From the NCBI GenBank assembly GCA_937915865.1, contig CALGIG010000073.1:1-49323 (forward strand): DNA of 49,323 bases, written 5' to 3'. A program made the translations under genes and the position numbers. This DNA is from an uncultured Prolixibacteraceae bacterium. Lineage in GTDB: Bacteria > Bacteroidota > Bacteroidia > Bacteroidales > Prolixibacteraceae. The notes below the pieces were generated by a model. That model ran no database searches, had not been told where the DNA came from, and was given only the letters and a program-made list of their open reading frames with translations. Of the stretch, positions 1 through 9,652 are shown piece by piece. Positions within the stretch are counted from its first letter, which is position 1. Each line of letters opens with the position of its first letter.

Positions 1-150
1 AGATAGTTAATAAACAAAAACGTCGATTCTAAAATTTAGTCGGTCAACAATGAATGAAAATAGTAACTGAAAACATTTGGTGTTAATATTCAGTGTATTA
101 TAAACATCGATTAAGATTGAAATTTTGTTTAATGTTTAAATCATAGAAAA

Positions 151-1125
151 ATGAAAAAAATTGTAGTTGCGGGGGCCGGTGGTTTTATTGGTGGTCACCT
201 AACCAGAAAACTGAAAGATATGGGTAACGATGTCCGTGCAGTTGATAAAAAACCGCTGAACCAATGGTACCAGGTACATAAAGATATAGATAACCTGGTT
301 CTCGATTTGAACATCAAAGAAAACTGCTATACTGCTTTAAACGGGTATAACGAGGTTTTCAACCTGGCAGCCGATATGGGAGGAATGGGGTTCATTGAAA
401 CACATAAAGCCGATTGTATGTTGAGCGTTTTGATCAACACACATTTGTTGCTTGCAGCCAAAGATCTTGGGCTCGATCGTTTCTTCTATGCATCGTCAGC
501 TTGCGTATACAACGGTGAAAAACAACAAGATACCGACAATCCTGGGCTGAAAGAATCAGACGCATATCCTGCTCAGGCAGAAGATGGTTACGGATGGGAA
601 AAACTTTTCTCCGAAAGAATGTGCCGTCACTTCCGCGAAGATTATGGCATTAATACCCGTGTTGCCCGCTTCCACAATGTTTACGGGCCAAACGGGACCT
701 GGGACGGTGGACGCGAAAAGGCGCCGGCAGCTATGTGCCGCAAGGTATTGGAGGCTGAATTATATGGTAAAGATGAAATAAATATCTGGGGCGATGGGCA
801 TCAAACCCGTAGTTTCATGTATATCGACGATTGCGTTGAGGGCATCCTGAAAATCATGTACAGCAACATCATTGAACCAATGAATTTGGGGAGCAGCGAG
901 ATGGTTTCGATTAACCAACTGGTTGACATTGTTGAAAACATCGCCGGAATTAAACTTAAACGTACTTACGATTTGAATGCTCCTAAAGGGGTTCGCGGAC
1001 GTAATAGCGATAATACAATGATCCTTGAAAAACTTGCCTGGGAGCCATCAATTCCGCTGGCTAAAGGGATGAAGGAAACATACGATTGGATTCGTACTCA
1101 AATGGTTACCGGAGGTATAAAGTAA
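151..1125 (+). CDS. NAD-dependent epimerase, GDP-mannose 3,5-epimerase-like
   Basis: Short-chain dehydrogenase/reductase of the extended type, 324 aa. The Rossmann glycine motif GAGGFIG lies at residues 8-14, and the catalytic Tyr147-x3-Lys151 pair is present. Features that look specifically like GDP-mannose 3,5-epimerase are NLAADMGGMGF (71-81), SSACVY with Cys118, GGREKAPAA with Lys190, and GVRGRNSDN (280-288). In the plant enzyme the equivalent Cys and Lys do the C3/C5 acid-base chemistry that turns GDP-D-mannose into GDP-L-galactose or GDP-L-gulose. Cytoplasmic. It heads a co-directional cluster with a kinase/nucleotidyltransferase fusion and a GDP-mannose pyrophosphorylase, which would supply its substrate. 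The activity is inferred from motifs; another GDP-sugar epimerase is possible. The first ATG gives a full Rossmann start. Confidence 0.85.
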   Translation: MKKIVVAGAGGFIGGHLTRKLKDMGNDVRAVDKKPLNQWYQVHKDIDNLVLDLNIKENCYTALNGYNEVFNLAADMGGMGFIETHKADCMLSVLINTHLLLAAKDLGLDRFFYASSACVYNGEKQQDTDNPGLKESDAYPAQAEDGYGWEKLFSERMCRHFREDYGINTRVARFHNVYGPNGTWDGGREKAPAAMCRKVLEAELYGKDEINIWGDGHQTRSFMYIDDCVEGILKIMYSNIIEPMNLGSSEMVSINQLVDIVENIAGIKLKRTYDLNAPKGVRGRNSDNTMILEKLAWEPSIPLAKGMKETYDWIRTQMVTGGIK

Positions 1126-1152
1126 CCGGAAAATTAAAACTTGTAATTTTTC

Positions 1153-1193
1153 ACCAGTTGCTGGCGGCTAGCTACTAGCGGCCAGCAACTGGT
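1153..1193. repeat. Near-perfect intergenic inverted repeat
   Basis: Outer arms 1153-1165 (ACCAGTTGCTGGC) and 1181-1193 are exact reverse complements over 13 bp. Inside them GCTAG (1167-1171) pairs with CTAGC (1175-1179) around a CTA loop, with one G-G mismatch between the two stems. It fills the gap between the epimerase and the fusion gene. It has no T-run, so it is not a classical terminator; an RNA-processing or attenuation hairpin, or a small palindromic repeat, is more likely. Confidence 0.7.
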
Positions 1194-1213
1194 AAGTCAA
1201 TCAAACTAAATTT

Positions 1214-2350
1214 ATGAGTGACAAGAAAGTAATGGTCAGTGGCTGTTACGACCTTCTTCATGCCGGACATGTGGCCTTTTTTAAAACAGCGGCTCAGTAT
1301 GGCAAACTTTATGTAAGTGTCGGACAGGACGAAAACCTCTTTCAACTGAAAGGCAAACGGCCATATTTTACTCAGGAAGAACGGGTTTACATGGTTCAAT
1401 CGGTAAGATATGTTTACAATGCTTTTGTATCTGGCGGAATGGGAATGCTCGATTTTGAAGAAGACCTAAAGCGTTTAAAACCTGATTTTTTCGTTGTAAA
1501 TACGGATGGATATACCGAGGGGAAAGCCAGAATTTGTAAAGAAAATAATGTCGAATTAATTGTTTTGGAACGTATCCCTGAAGAAGGTTTACCAGCCCGT
1601 TCAAGTTCAGGTTCAAAAAGAGAGCTTCAGTTTCCTTACCGGTTGTGTCTGGCCGGAGGATGGATCGATCAGCCTTGGGTTTCATCAATTTTTCCAGGGT
1701 CGGTGGTTGTTGCGCAGATATGGCCTACTATTGAATTTAATGACCGGTCGGGAATGGCTACCAGTTCGCGTAAGGTTGCCTCCGAACTCTGGGGAGGGAA
1801 AATTCCTGAAGGCGACCAGATAAGAAATGCTCATCTTCTGTTCGGTGCCGAAAATCCTCCCGGAAAAGAGTACATTTCTGGTTCTCAGGATCATTTGGGC
1901 CTTTTGGTCCCAGGTGTTAGCCGCCTCGATTACAATGGGAAGTATTGGCCTTCGAACATCAAAAACACTCGCGATAAAGAAACCTGTGAATGGCTTTCTC
2001 AGGTGTTGCATTTAATTCCATTATCCCCCCGTCCTGATGGTTACGACCCTTTGATTGAGCAAAACCTGAATGTTGAACTGGTGAAAGAATTAGGCGAAGC
2101 TGGTCAAAAATGTTACGAAGCTATTGTCGCTAAGGATGTTAATCTTTTGGGTAAATCAATGACTGAAACTTTTTATTCATGGCGTAAAATCCTTCCAAAC
2201 ACAGTACCGCAGTGGGTTCTTAACGAAATGGAAAGTAAATTCATTGGAAAATATTCAGGAGCGATAACCTCAGGCTGTGGTGGTGGTTATGCTATTGTAG
2301 CCTCAGCCGAACCTATTGAAGGAGCATTGAAAATTAAGGTAAGATATTAA
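1214..2350 (+). CDS. Bifunctional nucleotidyltransferase - GHMP kinase-like fusion
   Basis: Two domains in 378 aa. Residues about 5-128 are a cytidylyl/adenylyltransferase of the glycerol-3-P cytidylyltransferase/HldE C-terminal type (GCYDLLHAGH at 10-19, the HxGH site). Residues about 140-378 look like a GHMP sugar kinase of the HddA/fucokinase kind: LCLAGGWIDQP (144-154), GMATSS (180-185) in place of the usual GLGTSS, SGSQDHLG (222-229), and the C-terminal glycine motif SGCGGGYA (353-360). The kinase half is short: motifs 1 and 2 are about 35 residues apart rather than roughly 100, so its fold or activity may be altered. Kinase plus nucleotidyltransferase is the logic of sugar salvage into a nucleotide sugar, as in HldE or FKP, but with this domain pairing and order. 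The substrate is unknown. It lies between the GDP-mannose epimerase and ManC genes. Confidence 0.8.
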   Translation: MSDKKVMVSGCYDLLHAGHVAFFKTAAQYGKLYVSVGQDENLFQLKGKRPYFTQEERVYMVQSVRYVYNAFVSGGMGMLDFEEDLKRLKPDFFVVNTDGYTEGKARICKENNVELIVLERIPEEGLPARSSSGSKRELQFPYRLCLAGGWIDQPWVSSIFPGSVVVAQIWPTIEFNDRSGMATSSRKVASELWGGKIPEGDQIRNAHLLFGAENPPGKEYISGSQDHLGLLVPGVSRLDYNGKYWPSNIKNTRDKETCEWLSQVLHLIPLSPRPDGYDPLIEQNLNVELVKELGEAGQKCYEAIVAKDVNLLGKSMTETFYSWRKILPNTVPQWVLNEMESKFIGKYSGAITSGCGGGYAIVASAEPIEGALKIKVRY

Positions 2351-2458
2351 AAGAAGTTCGGAGTGAGCTAGAGTTCGAAGTGCTTAAAATTAAAAAGCAA
2401 TTTTTCTAACTTTAGCCACTTTAGTTGCATTCTAAGCACTTTTTTAAATTTAGCAATT

Positions 2459-3541
2459 ATGAGCAGCAAATATTGTCTTATTATGGCCGGTGGATCTGGC
2501 ACACGGTTTTGGCCTAAAAGTCGGAAAGCGAAGCCGAAACAGTACCTCACTATTTTTGGTAATGAATCGCTGATTCAGGGCACAGTAAGCCGTTTTACAC
2601 CATTTATTCCAGAAACGAACATTTACGTTGTTTCGAATAAAGGTCAGCAAAAGGTGCTGGAAGAACAAACTTCCATGCTTCCGGCAGAAAACCTGATTTA
2701 CGAACCGGTTGGTAAAAATACCTTGCCTGCCATTGGGCTTGCTGCCTTATTTATTGCTAAAAATGATCCTGAAGGCTTGATGGTTGTTTCTCCGGCAGAT
2801 CACCTGATTGAGAACAATGAGTTGTTTCAGGAATGTATTGAATCAGCATCAAAAATTGCTGAAGAAAAAAATGGAATAGTGACCATTGGGATTACTCCAA
2901 ATTCACCGGCAACTGGTTATGGGTACATAGAGATTGCTGAGGAGGTGAAAATTGGTCAAACCATAAAATCGTTTGCAGTTAATCGGTTTGTTGAGAAACC
3001 AAATCTGGAAACTGCAAAATCATATATCGATTCAGGAAAATTCTTCTGGAATGCCGGAATTTTTGTATTCAAAATTTCGGTTTTCATTGATGCTCTTAAA
3101 AAATACGCCCCAAAGTTGCATGCCGATTTACTGAAGATCGCTGAAACAATTGGCACAGCAAGTTATGAGGAAGTTCTGGATATGATCTATAATCAGGTCG
3201 ATTCCATTTCTATTGACTACGGTATAATGGAAAAAGCGGACAACGTATTTTTGGTGCAAGGCGATTTCGTTTGGAACGATTTGGGAAGTTGGGAAGAAGT
3301 TTACAAATATGACCCGCGAAAGGATGAAAACCGGAATACTTCAGCCAGTGAGACTATATTTGTTAATTCCAGAAATTCTTATGTCTCAGCTCCTAATAGT
3401 CTGGTTGCTGTGGTTGGTCTCGACGATGTGATTGTTGTTCAGGAAGGTGATACAATTCTGGTTTGCAAACGGAATCAAGCCGAAGAAATCAAACATGTGG
3501 TAAACGAGCTTACCCGCAGGAAACTCGATAACTATTTATAA
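2459..3541 (+). CDS. manC: Mannose-1-phosphate guanylyltransferase
   Basis: Makes GDP-mannose from mannose-1-phosphate and GTP. 360 aa, the size of a monofunctional enzyme; there is no C-terminal phosphomannose isomerase domain. The pyrophosphorylase signature GGSGTRFWPKSR (residues 11-22) followed by KPKQ, the FVEKP substrate-binding motif near residue 178, and the late GDFVWNDLGSW block are all present. Cytoplasmic. Third gene of the co-directional cluster, and it provides the substrate expected for the first gene's epimerase. A weak hairpin (3555-3576) follows the stop, so coupling to the next gene is possible but not certain. Confidence 0.93.
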   Translation: MSSKYCLIMAGGSGTRFWPKSRKAKPKQYLTIFGNESLIQGTVSRFTPFIPETNIYVVSNKGQQKVLEEQTSMLPAENLIYEPVGKNTLPAIGLAALFIAKNDPEGLMVVSPADHLIENNELFQECIESASKIAEEKNGIVTIGITPNSPATGYGYIEIAEEVKIGQTIKSFAVNRFVEKPNLETAKSYIDSGKFFWNAGIFVFKISVFIDALKKYAPKLHADLLKIAETIGTASYEEVLDMIYNQVDSISIDYGIMEKADNVFLVQGDFVWNDLGSWEEVYKYDPRKDENRNTSASETIFVNSRNSYVSAPNSLVAVVGLDDVIVVQEGDTILVCKRNQAEEIKHVVNELTRRKLDNYL

Positions 3542-3669
3542 TTGAACGAACTTAAAGGCTGATAAAAATTCAGCTTATTTTATCTCTGGCTTTCTTGCTA
3601 AAAGAAAGTTGATTGAATTGTACACCCTTTTCACTACTTAAATTTAAACCTAACATTAACTGTAAACTA

Positions 3670-5208
<1,539 letters not shown>

Positions 5209-5233
5209 CTTAAGCAACAACTGATATAAATTG

Positions 5234-5275
5234 AAGAGTGACAATCCTGAGTCAAAAAGGTTGTCACTCTTTTGT
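5234..5275 (+). terminator. Rho-independent terminator after GH29
   Basis: AAGAGTGACAA (5234-5244) pairs exactly with TTGTCACTCTT (5261-5271), followed by a T-rich tail. It ends the sugar cluster transcript. Confidence 0.85.
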
Positions 5276-5410
5276 TTTCAATGCCATTCTTAGTTGGCCA
5301 AGCCAAATAAAAGCAAGTATTCTTTTGCAAATCAGACTTAAAATCTCACCATTCGCCGGTAAAAAGCAACGAACAGTCTATTCTATTTTTAGTTGACGGT
5401 AAAGAGGATG

Positions 5411-5418
5411 TATTTTTG
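5411..5418 (+). promoter_or_regulatory. Probable Bacteroidota -7 box
   Basis: TATTTTTG matches the TAnnTTTG -7 consensus exactly. The position 19 nt upstream reads TTTA rather than TTTG, so the -33 element is weak. It would give a leader of about 55 nt for the gene at 5481. Confidence 0.5.
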
Positions 5419-5480
5419 AATCGTAAATAAAACGGTATTTAAAAACAAGAAACAATAGAAAACAATTAAACGAAGAAGTC

Positions 5481-5897
5481 ATGAAAACAACAATTAAGTC
5501 ATTCATCATTATTTGTGCACTGGGTTTAGCAGGTATTTCAAATGTAGAGGCAACCGAAAATTGCGGAATAAAAGATTTGAAACAAACAAATGCAAATCAA
5601 GCTTTATCCGAGTTGAATAATAACTCGAATGAAGCTGCATTAAACGAGAGCATAGATTACCAAAAAGAAGCACAGTTATTAACCCATCTGATTGCTGATC
5701 AGGCCGAAGCTAAAGTTACATTGCAGGTTATTGGCCAAAGTTCAGTGTTGGGTTTTGAAGGCAAATTTGAGAACAATGACAGTACGACTGATTTTCGTTC
5801 AGAAGCTCAGTTGATAACAAAAACTATTGCAGATAAAGCAGAAGCAATGGCAATTAAAAAATTGGTTGATGAAGGAAGAATAACAGAAAACAGATAA
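5481..5897 (+). CDS. Small secreted protein with internal duplication
   Basis: I do not recognise the family. 138 aa with a clear Sec signal peptide (hydrophobic residues 6-18, likely cleavage after VEA at 22-24). The mature part contains two related 26-residue segments, 59-84 and 104-129, sharing the pattern D-x3-EAQL-(L/I)T-x2-IAD-(Q/K)-AEA, predicted helical and charged. A single cysteine remains (Cys28). It is monocistronic, with its own -7 box upstream and a terminator downstream, and faces the LytR-type regulator convergently. No function can be assigned; a periplasmic or surface helical repeat protein is as far as the sequence goes. Confidence 0.7.
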   Translation: MKTTIKSFIIICALGLAGISNVEATENCGIKDLKQTNANQALSELNNNSNEAALNESIDYQKEAQLLTHLIADQAEAKVTLQVIGQSSVLGFEGKFENNDSTTDFRSEAQLITKTIADKAEAMAIKKLVDEGRITENR

Positions 5898-5930
5898 GTT
5901 TAGTTTAGTCGGTAAATTTGGTGATTTGAG

Positions 5931-5971
5931 GAGGCTGTCCTGGTTTAAACTTAGGACGGCCTCTTTTTTTG
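5931..5971 (+). terminator. Rho-independent terminator
   Basis: GAGGCTGTCCT (5931-5941) pairs with AGGACGGCCTC (5953-5963) with one G-T wobble, followed by a run of seven or more T. It ends the 138-aa gene's transcript. Confidence 0.88.
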
Positions 5972-6019
5972 TTATGATAATTATAGGTAGAAACTGCTTA
6001 TTAATATCAACTACCTGAT

Positions 6020-6781
6020 TTAATAATCGCCTGAAAACCAGTTGCGAAATTCAGAAACACGGACTTTACTGATCAATATTTTATCGGGTACCTTTATACT
6101 AAGATTTAAAGATAGCCTGTTATTGAACCAGAGGTCCACTTCTTTAATCGAGTTCCTTGAAACAATAAATTGCCTGTTTGCCCTGAAAAAATCGCAGGGA
6201 TTGAGCATCGAAGCCAGTTCGTCGAGTGTGTTCTCAATTATGAATGATTTGTCTTCGAAAGTGACAGCTTTTACCAGGCTGCATTCGATATAGATATAGG
6301 CAATATCCTTTACCTGTAAAGGAACTAGTTTACTCCCTTTTATATGAACTAAAAAATGTGTTTTGTAGGTTTTTATTTTGGTAAATGAACTTAGCAACTG
6401 TTGAATTTCTAATTGAACAGATGGCGCTCCTGTCAATTGTTTTAGCTTCTTAAGAGCTGCTTCAACAGCATCTTTGGTTACAGGTTTCAGTAAATAATCA
6501 ATACTGTTTACTTTGAAAGCTTTTATAGCATATTCGTCATAAGCGGTGGTAAAAATTATTGGGCAGGCAATGTTTACAAGTTCAAAGATTTTAAAAGCTG
6601 AACCATCAGCAAGATGAATATCCAAGAAAAGTAAATCAGGCTGTGCGTTTTCTTTAAACCATTCCACTGTTGTTACAATAGAGTCGAGGACAGCCAAAAC
6701 CTGAATATTACCAACTTCATCCAGAATATTCTGGATATGGCGAGCGGCCAATGCTTCGTCCTCAATTACGAGTGCTTTCAT
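6020..6781 (-). CDS. LytTR-family response regulator
   Basis: Two-component regulator of the LytR/AlgR kind, 253 aa. An N-terminal receiver domain (about 1-120) has the acidic pocket E7/D8, phospho-acceptor Asp54 in LLFLDIHLADG, and LLKPV carrying the conserved lysine. A C-terminal LytTR DNA-binding domain (about 145-250) contains the typical FFRANRQFIV segment. Its partner kinase ends 3 nt upstream, so they form one operon and presumably one phosphorelay. Target genes are not evident; the convergent 138-aa secreted protein gene is only a neighbour. Confident on family, unknown signal. Confidence 0.93.
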   Translation of the reverse strand: MKALVIEDEALAARHIQNILDEVGNIQVLAVLDSIVTTVEWFKENAQPDLLFLDIHLADGSAFKIFELVNIACPIIFTTAYDEYAIKAFKVNSIDYLLKPVTKDAVEAALKKLKQLTGAPSVQLEIQQLLSSFTKIKTYKTHFLVHIKGSKLVPLQVKDIAYIYIECSLVKAVTFEDKSFIIENTLDELASMLNPCDFFRANRQFIVSRNSIKEVDLWFNNRLSLNLSIKVPDKILISKVRVSEFRNWFSGDY

Positions 6782-6784
6782 TTG

Positions 6785-7840
6785 TCAGGGTTTGAGTAAT
6801 GGAACTTCTACAATGAACTCATTGTTTTTTCGATATATTTGAACACCCCGTTTCCCCAGTAAAAGGTACTGTTTCGAAAGGTTCGACAGTCCTATGCCAG
6901 TTCCCTCTTCGCGGGTGAGTTTTTCCTGAATACGGTTTCTCAGGACCAGAGTATTGTCTTTCCCGGTTTTTATAAAAATAGTAAGAGGATTTCGTTTGCT
7001 TATCTCATTGTGCTTTATGGCATTCTCTACCAGGGTTTGTACGGTGAGCGGGGGTAGCCTTAGGTGATTACAGTTTTCTTCAATATTTGTTTGAACGGTA
7101 AGGTTGCTATCGTATCGCATTTTTATCAGGAACAAATAGGATTGGGTGAATTCCATTTCTTCTTGCAATGAAACAAGTTGTTTTACGCTACTTTGTAAAG
7201 TGTAACGTAAAACCATTGAAAGATGATCGACATATTTTCCGGCCAGATCGGGCGATTCGCGAATGAGCGCCTTCATTGCCGTTAACGAATTGAAAAGAAA
7301 GTGTGGACTTAGCTGGTTCTTTAACGATTCGTACTGGCTTTGTATGCTCTCGGTTCGTAGCCTTTCATTTTCAAGCTCGAATGATTGCTTTTGGAAGATT
7401 AATCTCATAATAAATACCGAAGCAAGGGTCAATACTGCGCTAAAGAAATTTTTTAAAAACAGTTCATCATCATGGTGACGCCGGTTATAATTTACCGAGA
7501 CAAGATCGTGTTTGAACGAGTTAAATGCGAATATGATAAACGAAGCAGAAATGAGTGATATAACTATAGTAAAAACTATCTGACGGAGTTCGGTTTTATG
7601 ATGGCGTTCGAATGGTTTAACCAGGAAAAAACTAATGGTAAAAATCAGGAGAGATACCGTGATAGTTGTAAAAAGCTCAATAAAAACCTGTACTATACTG
7701 AAGTGCATCATTCGCCTTCCATCCTCAAAATCGTCTAAAAAAATTAAGGATAAGATATTGGGAAAGTTTATTGTTATGCAAATTAGCAACGACAACAGAA
7801 GGGCTATCCCAAAATATTTCTGTGAGCGGTTTAATTTCAA
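6785..7840 (-). CDS. LytS/YehU-type membrane sensor histidine kinase
   Basis: 351 aa with four predicted membrane helices (about 10-33, 48-74, 88-106, 131-147), a short coiled coil, then the His_kinase domain of the LytS/YehU group: QLSPHFLFNSL with phospho-acceptor His180, LPPLTVQTLVENAIKHN as the N-box, and the glycine-rich GTGIGLSNL. The start is a TTG at 7840: no ATG exists between the upstream stop and residue 44, and a perfect -7 box (TAACTTTG on this strand, 7860-7867) lies just upstream, giving a leader of only about a dozen bases. It phosphorylates the adjacent LytTR regulator. The ligand is unknown. Confidence 0.9.
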   Translation of the reverse strand: MKLNRSQKYFGIALLLSLLICITINFPNILSLIFLDDFEDGRRMMHFSIVQVFIELFTTITVSLLIFTISFFLVKPFERHHKTELRQIVFTIVISLISASFIIFAFNSFKHDLVSVNYNRRHHDDELFLKNFFSAVLTLASVFIMRLIFQKQSFELENERLRTESIQSQYESLKNQLSPHFLFNSLTAMKALIRESPDLAGKYVDHLSMVLRYTLQSSVKQLVSLQEEMEFTQSYLFLIKMRYDSNLTVQTNIEENCNHLRLPPLTVQTLVENAIKHNEISKRNPLTIFIKTGKDNTLVLRNRIQEKLTREEGTGIGLSNLSKQYLLLGKRGVQIYRKNNEFIVEVPLLKP

Positions 7841-7859
7841 TTGTATAGATTTTTGTTTT

Positions 7860-7867
7860 CAAAGTTA
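7860..7867 (-). promoter_or_regulatory. -7 box for the LytS/LytR pair
   Basis: TAACTTTG on the minus strand matches TAnnTTTG exactly. No convincing TTTG is seen 19 nt upstream, so the promoter may be weak or activator-dependent. Its position supports the TTG start at 7840. Confidence 0.5.
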
Positions 7868-7984
7868 GGGAATACGTCAGAAGTATTTCAGAAAAAATAG
7901 TCAAGCTGATGAAAATAGGAGTGAACTGACTTGTTTTTCAATTCGGGCCGATTTTCAGCAATTCAGCAATCTCGGTATTTATGG

Positions 7985-8015
7985 TTTGGTTTCGAAATTC
8001 TATCGTTTACATTTG
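7985..8015 (+). promoter_or_regulatory. Consensus Bacteroidota sigma-ABfr promoter
   Basis: TTTG at 7985-7988, a spacer of exactly 19 nt, and TACATTTG at 8008-8015: a full match to the TTTG-N19-TAnnTTTG consensus. Transcription would begin near 8021-8023, only about a dozen bases before the ATG at 8035. The more upstream in-frame ATG at 7981 therefore lies inside or before the promoter and cannot be the start. Confidence 0.85.
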
Positions 8016-8034
8016 TACGTTAAATAAATATCTG

Positions 8035-8790
8035 ATGGAATTACTTGCAAAGCTTGATATTTCAATTCTTGAATGGGTAGTAATTATGATTTGCGGAATG
8101 CTCATCGGTATGTCAAAAGTTGGCGTTCCAGGTGTTTCCATGATCGTGGTCCCCTCACTTGCATTCATTTTTGGAGCCAAACAGTCAACTGGCGTACTAC
8201 TTCCTATCCTTATGATGGCTGATATTTTTGGTGTTATCTATTACAGGCGTCATGCTAACTGGAGTTATTTGGTAAAGGTAATACCCTGGGCCATTGTTGG
8301 TTTGGTTCTGGCTTTGTGGATTGGTGGGTTGGTTAATGATATACAATTTAAAAACCTGATTGCGGTAATGGTTTTCCTAAGTATTGGCCTGATGCTTTGG
8401 CAGGATAAGCGAAAAGGTTCAAATTTATTTCCCGATAAATGGTGGTTTGCAGCAGGCATGGGCATTTTGGGCGGTTTTGCTACTATGATTGGCAATGTTG
8501 CCGGACCCGTTTTTGCTATTTATTTATTAGCAATGCATTTACCAAAAAATAGTTTCATTGGAACCAGTGCGTGGTTTTTTATGGTGATTAATTTTACTAA
8601 ATTTCCAATGCAATTTTTTGTTTGGGACAATATTCATTCTGAAACACTCATGGTTGATTTGATTACATTACCAGCCATTGCCGCGGGTGCTTTTCTGGGG
8701 TTCGAAGTGGTGAAAGCTATTCCTGAACAAGCTTATCGCGGCGTTGTTATAGCAATTACTGCACTTTCTGCATTTTTATTATTGGTTTGA
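8035..8790 (+). CDS. TauE/SafE-family membrane transporter
   Basis: Putative sulfite/organosulfonate-type exporter, 251 aa from the chosen start. About eight hydrophobic segments arranged as two similar halves, with the family-type loop GMLIGMSKVGVPG after the first helix and its echo GGFATMIGNVAGP in the second half. Inner membrane. The longer reading frame from 7981 is rejected because a consensus promoter overlaps it. The methyltransferase gene starts 1 nt after this stop, so the two are translationally close and surely co-transcribed. The substrate is not determinable; TauE homologues transport sulfur compounds or other small anions. Confidence 0.85.
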   Translation: MELLAKLDISILEWVVIMICGMLIGMSKVGVPGVSMIVVPSLAFIFGAKQSTGVLLPILMMADIFGVIYYRRHANWSYLVKVIPWAIVGLVLALWIGGLVNDIQFKNLIAVMVFLSIGLMLWQDKRKGSNLFPDKWWFAAGMGILGGFATMIGNVAGPVFAIYLLAMHLPKNSFIGTSAWFFMVINFTKFPMQFFVWDNIHSETLMVDLITLPAIAAGAFLGFEVVKAIPEQAYRGVVIAITALSAFLLLV

Positions 8791-8791
8791 T

Positions 8792-9511
8792 ATGGAAAAA
8801 TTGGCTTCTTTTTTTGATGGGAAATCTGTCCATCGTGTTCTGGACATAGGTACGGGTTCAGGTGAATTTATACGCATGATCAGTGATGTTTTTCCTGAGG
8901 AAGTTTACATAGTGGGAGTTGATCCAAGTGCTGAAGCCTTGGCTGTAGCGCAAACTGGAAACTATAACAGGAAAGTTAGCTTTTTGCAAATGGAAGGTGA
9001 GAATCTTCATTTCGAAGACGAATCGTTCGATGTAGTTTCTATGTCGAATGCTATGCACCATTTGGCAGATCCAGGTAAAACTCTTTCGGAGATGAAAAGG
9101 GTTGTGAAGCAAGGAGGCTGGTTATTGATTGCTGAGATTGTTTCTGATGGATTGAATGATGCCCAGGAAAACCAAAAAACTCTTCATCATTTAAAAAGTT
9201 TCGTAGATCGTAAATCAGGAATATCACATCGCGAAACGTGGACCGAAGCCGAAGTTTTAGATATAGTCTGTTCAAACCGTGTACGGCCGGCTCTTACTTT
9301 TTCGTATAACCGTATGGCCAATCCAATTACCGATACAGCCAGGCTCGCTACATGGGAAAACGATTTTGCTCGTCATCTGAAAAGTCTGGAAGGATATCCT
9401 GATTATGATGAAAAAGTTAAACTGTTTGGATTATTTAAACAACGTTTAGCACAATTTGGGTTCCAGCAAGCACGTCAGGTTGTAATTGTGGGAGCTAAAA
9501 TTCAAGATTAG
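8792..9511 (+). CDS. Class I SAM-dependent methyltransferase
   Basis: 239 aa, Rossmann-type methyltransferase of the UbiE/Methyltransf_11 kind. Motif I VLDIGTGSGEF (residues 15-25), the acidic strand-2 end VGVDPSAEAL, and the post-motif VVSMSNAMHHLADPGKT with MKRVVKQGGWLLI are all in order. Cytoplasmic and soluble. The acceptor substrate is unknown. It is directly downstream of the TauE-type exporter with 1 nt between them. It could be a small-molecule or quinone-type methylase; there are no nearby menaquinone or ubiquinone genes to support the latter. Confidence 0.85.
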   Translation: MEKLASFFDGKSVHRVLDIGTGSGEFIRMISDVFPEEVYIVGVDPSAEALAVAQTGNYNRKVSFLQMEGENLHFEDESFDVVSMSNAMHHLADPGKTLSEMKRVVKQGGWLLIAEIVSDGLNDAQENQKTLHHLKSFVDRKSGISHRETWTEAEVLDIVCSNRVRPALTFSYNRMANPITDTARLATWENDFARHLKSLEGYPDYDEKVKLFGLFKQRLAQFGFQQARQVVIVGAKIQD

Positions 9512-9652
9512 CAATCTAAATTCTATTACCAAACTTCATCGTTTTGCAATAAACAGGCAAAATCATATTGTTTTCTTAAACTACTGAATTATAGATTTTT
9601 GATTCTTAATATTAGCGTGTGGAATTAATAAGAAAAGGAAAATTAACTGCGG

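Noticed and set aside
3613..3669. TTG start for the GH29 gene
   Set aside because: It places a hydrophilic stretch ahead of a complete signal peptide; the ATG at 3670 is the natural start.
8861..9275. Antisense ORFs over the methyltransferase gene
   Set aside because: Shadow frames of a clear coding sequence without their own start context or domains.
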